This document shows, one piece after another, positions 15,900 through 22,913 of a DNA stretch of 64,000 nt (its first letter is position 1; every line of letters begins with the position of its first letter). The DNA comes from Lachnospiraceae bacterium (lineage in GTDB: Bacteria > Bacillota > Clostridia > Lachnospirales > Lachnospiraceae). The stretch covers positions 21,930 to 85,929 of the forward strand of contig JAHZAV010000010.1 of assembly GCA_019423745.1 (NCBI GenBank). The letters run 5' to 3'. The notes beneath the pieces were generated by a model. That model had not been told where the DNA came from and did no database searches. It saw nothing but the letters and a program-made list of their open reading frames with translations. The position numbers and the translations under genes are program-made.

Positions 15900-17114
15900 A
15901 TGAGTGCATATGAATATGAAAAAGTCATGACTTTTGTAGATGAGGAGGATGTGAAATTTATCCGACTTGCCTTTTTTGATGTGTTTGGAATACAGAAGAA
16001 TATTTCAATTATGCCAGGACAGTTAGAGCGTGCGTTTCGGGAAGGAATTTCCTTTGATGCATCAGCAGTAGATGGGTTTGGCGATGAAGTAAAAAGCGAT
16101 CTTTTTCTGCATCCGGATCCGTCAACTTTTTGCATTCTTCCATGGAGACCGTCTGTTGGAAGAGTGGCAAGGATGTATTGTGATATTCGTTATCCGGATG
16201 GTACTCTTTATGAAAAAGACAGCAGATATATTTTAAAGCAGGCAGTAGAAAAAGCAAGGGAAAAAGGGTTGACTGTCTACTTTGGCACAGAAGTGGAGTT
16301 TTATCTGTTTGAGACAGATGAAAAGGGAAATCCTACGAGAAATCCTTTTGATCATGCAGGATATATGGATATTGCTCCGGAAGATAAAGGGGAAAATATA
16401 CGCCGGGAAATCTGTTTTACTCTTATCGATATGGGAATTGAGCCAGAGGCTTCACATCATGAAGAGGGACCTGGGCAAAACGAAATTGACTTCCAATACA
16501 GCGATGCTTTAAGTGCTGCTGATAATACAGCCTCCTTCAAGTGGATTGTGCGTACTGCAGCAATGGGAAATGGATTATGTGCTGATTTTTCTCCGAAACC
16601 GGTGAAAGAATATGCAGGAAATGGGATGCATATTAATATGTCTGTTCAAAGTGAAGACGGAAAAGATTACAACAGACAATTCATGAGCGGAATTTTAAAA
16701 CATATCAGAGAAATCACTTTATTTTTAAATCCGTCAGAGGAATCTTATATGAGACTTGGAGAGAAGAAAGCCCCAAAGTATATCACATGGTCTCCGGAAA
16801 ATAGGTCACAGTTAATTCGGATTCCGGCTGTGAAAAATGGGCGAAAGAGGATTGAACTTAGATCTCCCGATCCAACAGCAAATCCGTATTTGGCATTTGC
16901 GTTGCTAATTTATGCAGGACTGGATGGAATTGAACATAACATTCCATTGATGGAGCCACAAAATATTAATCTTTACAAGGCTGGAAATGAAGTGACTGAT
17001 CAATTGAAAAAACTGCCGGAAAGTAAAGGAGAGGCGTGGGATGCAGCAAGCAGCAGCCCTCTTATTAAAGCAGTTCTCCCGGAAGCTTATCTTGAAGTGT
17101 ATAAGAAGATATAG
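15900..17114 (+). CDS. divergent glutamine synthetase type I family protein
   Basis: A GSI-fold protein of 404 residues. The start at ATG 15900 has SD AAAGGAAGGG; an upstream in-frame ATG at 15843 would begin inside the leader RNA. Most active-site motifs are present: GTEVEFYLF (Glu131, Glu133), ASHHEEGPGQNEIDF, NGMHINMS, NRSQLIRIPA and RIELRSPDPTANPYLA. By eye against Bacillus GlnA there are three differences. The flap Glu of GYEAP is replaced (LGEKKAP, about residues 286-292, one residue shorter). The glutamine-feedback Arg62 position holds Asp. The last 25 or so residues are missing. It may be a low-activity enzyme or a sensor working with the ANTAR protein downstream. Confidence 0.85.
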   Translation: MSAYEYEKVMTFVDEEDVKFIRLAFFDVFGIQKNISIMPGQLERAFREGISFDASAVDGFGDEVKSDLFLHPDPSTFCILPWRPSVGRVARMYCDIRYPDGTLYEKDSRYILKQAVEKAREKGLTVYFGTEVEFYLFETDEKGNPTRNPFDHAGYMDIAPEDKGENIRREICFTLIDMGIEPEASHHEEGPGQNEIDFQYSDALSAADNTASFKWIVRTAAMGNGLCADFSPKPVKEYAGNGMHINMSVQSEDGKDYNRQFMSGILKHIREITLFLNPSEESYMRLGEKKAPKYITWSPENRSQLIRIPAVKNGRKRIELRSPDPTANPYLAFALLIYAGLDGIEHNIPLMEPQNINLYKAGNEVTDQLKKLPESKGEAWDAASSSPLIKAVLPEAYLEVYKKI

Positions 17115-17172
17115 AATCGTTTTTATACATAGGCGAAAGCGATTCGAGAAACAGTTGTAGAGGAGAGAGGAC

Positions 17173-17757
17173 ATGTTTACAGAAAAAGGAAGGTATCGTA
17201 TATTGATTGTTTCCAGAGCAGAAAAAATGGCCGAACTCTTTAAAGAAACATTTCCAGGTCCGCAGTACAAAGATGTATCATGTGCAGCAGCGGCCGGAGA
17301 TGCCAAACGGCTATGTGTCAGTAATTTGTACGATATACTTATTATTAATACACCGCTGGCTGATGATTTTGGCGTAAGGACAGCAATTGATCTTTCAGAG
17401 CAGCACCATAATATGGGGATCCTTTTGCTTGTGAAAAATGAAATGTATGAGCAGGTTGTCTGTCAGGTAGAAGATTATGGTATTATAACGCTTCCAAAAC
17501 CTACTACAAAGCAAAATCTTTATGTAGCAGTTAAGATGTTAAGTGCTCTGCAGATGAAAATAAAAAGGATAGAAAAGGAGTCCAGACGGTTAAAAGAGAA
17601 AATGCAGGAGCTTCGCACCATTGACCGGGCAAAATGGGTGCTGGTAGATCAAAGAAAGATGAGTGAACCAGATGCTCATCGATATATTGAAAGAAAAGCT
17701 ATGGACTTGTGTGTTCGGAAAATAGATATTGCAGAGGAAATCCTGAAGGATCTGTAA
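17173..17757 (+). CDS. ANTAR-domain antiterminator with pseudo-receiver domain
   Basis: A 194-residue RNA-binding regulator. Residues 8-125 have a receiver-like fold, but the phospho-acceptor position is Asn59 (ILIINTP) and the acidic pair is missing (LIVSRAE), so it is probably not phosphorylated. A coiled coil (about 130-155) leads to the ANTAR three-helix domain with DRAKWVLVDQRKMSEPDAHR, the AKxxLxxxxxxxExxAyxxl pattern, ending at the C-terminus. It lies 58 bases after glnA and is probably cotranscribed. ANTAR targets are seen in the glnA and glnN leaders. A glnA-linked antiterminator of this kind has been described in solventogenic Clostridium (NitR); the signal is likely nitrogen status, perhaps relayed by the glnA product. 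Confidence 0.88.
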   Translation: MFTEKGRYRILIVSRAEKMAELFKETFPGPQYKDVSCAAAAGDAKRLCVSNLYDILIINTPLADDFGVRTAIDLSEQHHNMGILLLVKNEMYEQVVCQVEDYGIITLPKPTTKQNLYVAVKMLSALQMKIKRIEKESRRLKEKMQELRTIDRAKWVLVDQRKMSEPDAHRYIERKAMDLCVRKIDIAEEILKDL

Positions 17758-17797
17758 CATACATATATAAAGTGAAAGGTTACCAGTTTTTACCAGT

Positions 17798-17824
17798 GTA
17801 AAAGTTTTCCTTCTTCGCATACTA
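17798..17824 (+). promoter_or_regulatory. candidate forespore (sigma-F/G) promoter of spoIVB
   Basis: GTAAA (17798-17802), a 15-base spacer and CATACTA (17818-17824) fit the forespore sigma-factor pattern (GYATA, N15, CATNNTA) with one mismatch. They lie about 50 bases before the spoIVB start. Bacillus spoIVB is forespore-expressed. Confidence 0.55.
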
Positions 17825-17872
17825 ACAAAAGACAGTTTAATAAAAAAGACAGATTGGTAGTGGAGAGACAGT

Positions 17873-18937
17873 ATGAGAAGATTTTGGTACAGACGAATAA
17901 TGGTTATGATACTGGTGTTTGCCGTATCGGTAGGAGGCGGCTGGTATGTAATCCGAACAAATCAGGAAGCGTTGGAACGGGAAGTAGGCGCGGATACTTC
18001 TAATGAACTTCTCATTCCCGGAGGGATGCCAGTAGGAATCTATTTGGAAACAGAAGGGGCACTTGTATTAGGTACAGAGGGTGTAACAGGGGAAGATGGG
18101 CAGGAGTATGAACCAGCCGCTCATCTTGTGAAAGAAGGGGACTATATAATTGGTCTGGATGATGAGGAGATTAAAAATAAATCGGAACTTATTGAGGCTG
18201 TGGCAGCGCTGGAAAGTGACGATATTGTTTTGACAGTACTTCGGAATAATCAAAAGATTGATATTCGGATGAAAGCGGTTCGATGTGAGAGAAATGAATA
18301 CAAGCTTGGGATATGGGTAAGAGATAATGCACAGGGACTGGGCACAGTAACATTTTTAAGTGCAGACAGTCAATTTGGAGCCCTTGGACATGGAATTCGT
18401 GATACGGATACAGGTCAGCTTCTGAATGCTTCTGATGGACTTTTATATACAACTAGTATTAAAGACATTCAAAAAGGAGAAAATGGTACACCAGGCGGAC
18501 TAGAAGGGATTATTGTATATAACAATTATAATATTCTAGGAACAATTCAAGAGAATACAAGTGAAGGTATATATGGAAAGCTTGACCGGGTAGATACGCT
18601 TTTTACGGATACCACACCTATGGAACCGGCGCTTGAAGAATCTGAAGTAAAAGAAGGGGAGGCGGTTATTCGTTGTGCAGTAAGCGGCAGTGTAAAAGAT
18701 TATAAGATTCGTATTACAAAAATCGACGAAAACGCCAAAGAAACGAACAAAAAGTTACAGATTGAAGTAACAGATAAAGAGCTTTTAGAACTTACGGGAG
18801 GTATTATACAAGGAATGAGCGGAAGCCCTATCATTCAAGATGGAAAGATTGTTGGAGCAGTTACGCATGTATTTGTAAATAATCCAAAAGAAGGATATGG
18901 CATATTTATACAGGATATGTTGAAACATATCGAATAA
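17873..18937 (+). CDS. spoIVB: SpoIVB serine peptidase (S55 family)
   Basis: A sporulation signalling protease of 354 residues. An N-terminal hydrophobic helix (residues 8-24) would secrete it into the space between forespore and mother cell. A PDZ domain lies around residues 80-135 (LVKEGDYIIGLDDEEI), followed by the S55 peptidase domain with His173 in GALGHGIRDT and the serine in QGMSGSPII (about 316-318). In Bacillus it cleaves SpoIVFA to release processing of pro-sigma-K. The neighbouring spo0A gene 117 bases downstream is the conserved spoIVB-spo0A arrangement of endospore formers. Confidence 0.97.
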   Translation: MRRFWYRRIMVMILVFAVSVGGGWYVIRTNQEALEREVGADTSNELLIPGGMPVGIYLETEGALVLGTEGVTGEDGQEYEPAAHLVKEGDYIIGLDDEEIKNKSELIEAVAALESDDIVLTVLRNNQKIDIRMKAVRCERNEYKLGIWVRDNAQGLGTVTFLSADSQFGALGHGIRDTDTGQLLNASDGLLYTTSIKDIQKGENGTPGGLEGIIVYNNYNILGTIQENTSEGIYGKLDRVDTLFTDTTPMEPALEESEVKEGEAVIRCAVSGSVKDYKIRITKIDENAKETNKKLQIEVTDKELLELTGGIIQGMSGSPIIQDGKIVGAVTHVFVNNPKEGYGIFIQDMLKHIE

Positions 18938-18956
18938 GCTGAAAATAGCAGAACCA

Positions 18957-18963
18957 TGTCGAG
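18957..18963 (+). promoter_or_regulatory. possible 0A box upstream of spo0A
   Basis: TGTCGAG differs by one base from the Spo0A recognition core TGTCGAA and lies about 90 bases before the spo0A start. A TTGACA occurs nearby at about 19018, but no clear -10 could be assigned. This is only weak support for autoregulation. Confidence 0.3.
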
Positions 18964-19054
18964 ATTTTACGACCTTAATTTCTTGATTTCGCAACCTGCG
19001 GATTTTATAATTTTCCTTGACAGTTTTTCAAGAAATAGATAGGAGGATTATGGA

Positions 19055-19846
19055 ATGGGAGAGATTCGCGTAGCAATCGCCGACGACAATGAAAGAATCC
19101 TGGAACTGCTTGGCGAAATAATAAGCAGTGATCGGGAGCTGAGTCTGGTGGGAAAGGCAAATAACGGGGAAGATATGTGCAGTGTTATTAAGGAAAAAGA
19201 ACCGGATGTTGTCCTTCTTGATCTGATTATGCCAAAGATGGATGGGCTAAGTGTGATGGACCATGTGAATCATGACAAAACATTGAAAAAGAGGCCGAAT
19301 TTTATTGTGGTGACAGCAGTAGGACAGGAGAGGATTACAGAAGATGCCTTCAACAAAGGAGCGATGTACTATGTGATGAAGCCTTTCAATAATGAAATGA
19401 TTTTGGAAAGGATCAAACAGGTTGGCCAGAAAGGGGCCAATACGTTTTCGCATATTGGTGAATCCAGCCATTCTAAAGAAGAAGATCCTCAGATCAGTCT
19501 GGAAAATCGGGTAACAGATATGATTCATGAGATCGGTATACCAGCTCATATTAAAGGATATCATTATCTTAGAGATGCCATTATGATGGCTGTGGAAGAT
19601 ATGGATGTTCTTAATGCAGTGACGAAGGTATTATATCCTACCGTAGCGAAACATCATCAGACTACGGCAAGCAGAGTGGAGAGAGCAATTCGCCATGCCA
19701 TTGAAGTGGCCTGGAGCAGAGGAAAGCTGGATACGCTGGATGAATTGTTCGGATATACAGTAAGCAACGGGAAGGGAAAACCTACGAATTCAGAGTTTAT
19801 TGCACTTATTGCGGATACGCTTAGGCTGGAATATAAAAACAGATAA
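19055..19846 (+). CDS. spo0A: sporulation master regulator Spo0A
   Basis: A 263-residue response regulator controlling entry into sporulation. The receiver domain has the acidic pair Asp10-Asp11, the phospho-acceptor Asp56 in VVLLDLIMPKMDG and Lys in VMKPF. A linker precedes the Spo0A C-terminal DNA-binding domain (from about 140: VTDMIHEIGIPAHIKGYHYL), whose recognition helix region reads TTASRVERAIRHAIEVAW, the sequence seen across endospore formers. SD AGGAGG precedes the ATG at 19055. Its presence is good evidence that the organism can form spores. Confidence 0.98.
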   Translation: MGEIRVAIADDNERILELLGEIISSDRELSLVGKANNGEDMCSVIKEKEPDVVLLDLIMPKMDGLSVMDHVNHDKTLKKRPNFIVVTAVGQERITEDAFNKGAMYYVMKPFNNEMILERIKQVGQKGANTFSHIGESSHSKEEDPQISLENRVTDMIHEIGIPAHIKGYHYLRDAIMMAVEDMDVLNAVTKVLYPTVAKHHQTTASRVERAIRHAIEVAWSRGKLDTLDELFGYTVSNGKGKPTNSEFIALIADTLRLEYKNR

Positions 19847-19919
19847 CTCTTTTCATCTGAAAAAAAATACGATATAATATTTTTATAGCGTATATTGTGA
19901 GGATGGGAGGACCTTAATT

Positions 19920-21356
19920 ATGAAGAAAATACTTTTTGCAGCGTCAGAATCTGTACCGTTTATAAAAACGGGGGGGCTGGCAGATGTAGTTGGCTCTTTA
20001 CCCAAATATTTTGATAAAGAAAAATACGATGTCCGTGTAATGATTCCGAAGTATCTTTGCATTAAGGAAGAATGGAGAAACAAGATGCAGTATCGGACAC
20101 ATTTTTACATGGATCTGAACTGGAGAACAGAATATGTTGGAATTCTGGAGTTAGAGTACGAAGGAATAACCTTTTATTTTATAGATAATGAATACTACTT
20201 TAATGGCTGGACTCCATATGGAGATATTTATGCTGATATTGAAAAGTTTGCATTTTTTTCAAAGGCAGTGCTTTCCGCCCTTCCGGTCATTGATTTTAGA
20301 CCTGATATTATCCATTGTCATGACTGGCAGACAGGACTTATCCCGGTATATTTGGATAACTTCCGTTATGGAAATGAGTATTACAGAGGAATCCGTACAG
20401 TTATGACAATACATAACCTGAAGTTCCAGGGAACATGGGATACGGCGAGAGTAAAGGATATTACAGGTCTTCCATCATACTATTTTGTTCCGGATAAACT
20501 GGAAGCGTATAAAGATGCAAATTACTTAAAAGGCGGTATTGTCTATGCAGACCGTATAACAACCGTAAGTAATACCTATGCAGAAGAGATCAAAATGCCA
20601 TTTTACGGGGAAAAGCTGGATGGTCTTATGAATGCCAGATCTAATTGCTTATCTGGAATTGTGAATGGTATTGATTATGAGGATTATGATCCAGAGACAG
20701 ACAAGCATATTGCAAGAAATTATTCCGTAGAAAATTTCCGTAAAGAGAAAATCAAAAATAAAATGGCCCTTCAGGAGGAAATGAACCTTACACAGGATCA
20801 TCATGTAATGATGATAGGAATTGTTTCACGATTGACTGACCAGAAAGGCTTTGATCTGATTAACTGTATAATGGATGAATTGTGTCAGGATGCAGTACAG
20901 ATTGTTGTGCTTGGTACAGGCGAAGCACGGTATGAGAATATGTTCCGTCATTTCGCATGGAAATATCAGGGAAAAGTAGCAGCCAATATTTTTTATTCAG
21001 AGGAATTGTCTCACAAAGTTTATGCATCCTGCGATGCGTTCCTTATGCCGTCACTGTTTGAACCTTGTGGTCTTAGCCAGTTGATGAGCCTTAGATATGG
21101 AACGGTACCGATTGTGCGTGAGACAGGAGGACTGAAAGATACAGTAGAACCATATAACGAATATGAGAAAACCGGAACAGGATTTAGCTTTTGTAATTAT
21201 AATGCCCATGAGATGCTTGGGACAATTAGATACGCAGAGAGAATCTTTTATGACCACAAGCGTGACTGGAATAAAATAGTTGAAAGAGGCATGAAAAAAG
21301 ATTTTTCATGGAATAACTCTGCAAGACAGTACGAACAGCTTTATGATGAATTATAA
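19920..21356 (+). CDS. glgA: glycogen (ADP-glucose starch) synthase
   Basis: A GT5 family glycosyltransferase of 478 residues that extends alpha-1,4-glucan from ADP-glucose. The ADP-glucose site KTGGLADVVGSLP (from residue 17) and HCHDWQTGLIPVYL, TIHNLKFQG and the C-terminal SLFEPCGLSQLMSLRYGT with ETGGLKDTV are all present, so the enzyme should be complete and active. A TATAAT at about 19873 upstream suggests its own promoter. No other glycogen gene is in the window. The link to spo0A upstream is probably positional; glycogen-type reserves are common in sporulating clostridia. Confidence 0.96.
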   Translation: MKKILFAASESVPFIKTGGLADVVGSLPKYFDKEKYDVRVMIPKYLCIKEEWRNKMQYRTHFYMDLNWRTEYVGILELEYEGITFYFIDNEYYFNGWTPYGDIYADIEKFAFFSKAVLSALPVIDFRPDIIHCHDWQTGLIPVYLDNFRYGNEYYRGIRTVMTIHNLKFQGTWDTARVKDITGLPSYYFVPDKLEAYKDANYLKGGIVYADRITTVSNTYAEEIKMPFYGEKLDGLMNARSNCLSGIVNGIDYEDYDPETDKHIARNYSVENFRKEKIKNKMALQEEMNLTQDHHVMMIGIVSRLTDQKGFDLINCIMDELCQDAVQIVVLGTGEARYENMFRHFAWKYQGKVAANIFYSEELSHKVYASCDAFLMPSLFEPCGLSQLMSLRYGTVPIVRETGGLKDTVEPYNEYEKTGTGFSFCNYNAHEMLGTIRYAERIFYDHKRDWNKIVERGMKKDFSWNNSARQYEQLYDEL

Positions 21357-21386
21357 ATAAAAATACAGCATTAGGAGAGGACAGAC

Positions 21387-22256
21387 ATGAAGATAAAAGA
21401 TATTTTAAGAGAAGAGAAAGTACATATTTCCTTTGAGGTATTTCCGCCAAAAACCGATGCGGGATATGAGACAGTTTTAAATGCAACAGAAAAAATTGCA
21501 GCATTGAAACCGGCATTTATGAGCGTGACATATGGGGCCGGTGGGGGTACAAGCAAAAATACGGCTAATATTGCGTCACATATTCAGGATGACTTTCATG
21601 TGACAAGTCTGGCTCATCTGACTTGTGCATCTTCTACTAAGGAAGAGGTACATACAGTTATAGAAAATCTAAAAGAGAAAGGAATAGAAAATATACTGGC
21701 TCTTCGGGGAGATATACCGGCAAATGCAGAGTTTCCTCTTCCAAATCACTATAGATATGCCAGCGAATTAATTGAAGATATCAAAAGTCAGGGAGATTTC
21801 TGTATTGGAGCAGCTTGTTATCCGGAGGGACATGTGGATACAGAACATAAAAAAGATGACATTAGAAATCTGAAAAAGAAAGTAGACTGCGGAGTGGATT
21901 TCCTTACGACACAGATGTTTTTTGACAATAATATTCTTTACAATTTCCTTTACCGTATACGGGAGCAGGGAATTACTGTTCCGGTACTTCCAGGGATCAT
22001 GCCGGTAACGAATGGGAAACAGATTGCCAGAATCTGTCAGCTTTCCGGAACAATTCTGCCGGAGCGTTTCCGTGCTGTAGTAGATCGTTTCGGAGATAAC
22101 CCGGCAGCGATGCAGCAGGCAGGTATAGCGTATGCAACAGATCAGATTGTAGATTTGATTGCCAATGGGATCCATAATATACATATTTATTCTATGAATA
22201 AACCGGAAATTGCAAAGGCAATTATGACGAATCTTTCAGAAATTATAAAGGCGTAG
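21387..22256 (+). CDS. metF: 5,10-methylenetetrahydrofolate reductase
   Basis: A 289-residue TIM-barrel flavoenzyme that makes 5-methyl-THF, the methyl donor for the MetH encoded downstream. It starts with HISFEVFPPKT, then MSVTYGAGGGT, AHLTCAS, LALRGDIP, and DFLTTQMFFDNNILYNFLYRI, the usual order of MetF. SD AGGAGAGGA is strong. It is the first of a three-gene set (metF, reactivation domain, metH) with gaps of 6 and -4 bases, so one mRNA is likely. In acetogenic relatives MetF can also serve the Wood-Ljungdahl route, but no other such gene is seen here. Confidence 0.96.
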   Translation: MKIKDILREEKVHISFEVFPPKTDAGYETVLNATEKIAALKPAFMSVTYGAGGGTSKNTANIASHIQDDFHVTSLAHLTCASSTKEEVHTVIENLKEKGIENILALRGDIPANAEFPLPNHYRYASELIEDIKSQGDFCIGAACYPEGHVDTEHKKDDIRNLKKKVDCGVDFLTTQMFFDNNILYNFLYRIREQGITVPVLPGIMPVTNGKQIARICQLSGTILPERFRAVVDRFGDNPAAMQQAGIAYATDQIVDLIANGIHNIHIYSMNKPEIAKAIMTNLSEIIKA

Positions 22257-22262
22257 AGACAT

Positions 22263-22913
22263 ATGGATACAAGGACAAAAGAAGCAGTCCGGTATCTTGG
22301 CTATGGCAGACATGCGGTAGATGAGGCGACAATGAACCTGATCAGCCAATCCTTTCAGGAGTTGGAGAAGGTAGTAAACGCCCGGATTGTCTACCGCATT
22401 TTTCTTGTATATGACATGCCGGATGATCGGATAGAAATTGGCGGAATGAAAATAAAAAGCAAAAATCTTGGGAAAAATATGAAAGGGTGCCGGGAAGCGG
22501 TGTTGCTGGGAGCTACATTGGGAGCAGGTGTAGATATCCTTATGCGGCGTGTTTCATTGACAGATATGGCTAAAGCCGTCGTTTTGCAGGCATGTGCAGC
22601 AGCAATGCTGGAAGAATATCTGGATCAGAAGCAGGAGGAAATTGCGAAAGAACTGGAAAAAGAAGGAAAATATCTTCGGCCTAGGTTTAGTCCGGGATAT
22701 GGGGATTTCTCTATTGATCACCAGGGGCAGATTCTTGCTATGCTGGATGCACCGAAAAAGATTGGTCTAGCAATGACCGAGGGAAATATGCTGACCCCTA
22801 TAAAATCTGTTACAGCGGTGATTGCAGTCAGTACCCACAAAGAACCTTGTCATAGAAAAGGCTGTGAAGAATGTGAAAAAAGAGACTGTTTATATCGGAG
22901 GAACGAAGGATGA
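22263..22913 (+). CDS. stand-alone cobalamin-dependent methionine synthase activation domain
   Basis: A 216-residue protein similar to the C-terminal S-adenosylmethionine-binding reactivation domain of E. coli MetH. The hallmark RPRFSPGYGDFSIDHQ (from about residue 139) binds AdoMet, and the C-terminus is rich in Cys (CHRKGCEECEKRDC, about 200-213). The MetH encoded next (795 residues) lacks this domain, so here repair of oxidised cobalamin is carried by a separate polypeptide. The two genes overlap by 4 bases (ATGA), indicating coupled translation and probably a fixed stoichiometry. Confidence 0.9.
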   Translation: MDTRTKEAVRYLGYGRHAVDEATMNLISQSFQELEKVVNARIVYRIFLVYDMPDDRIEIGGMKIKSKNLGKNMKGCREAVLLGATLGAGVDILMRRVSLTDMAKAVVLQACAAAMLEEYLDQKQEEIAKELEKEGKYLRPRFSPGYGDFSIDHQGQILAMLDAPKKIGLAMTEGNMLTPIKSVTAVIAVSTHKEPCHRKGCEECEKRDCLYRRNEG

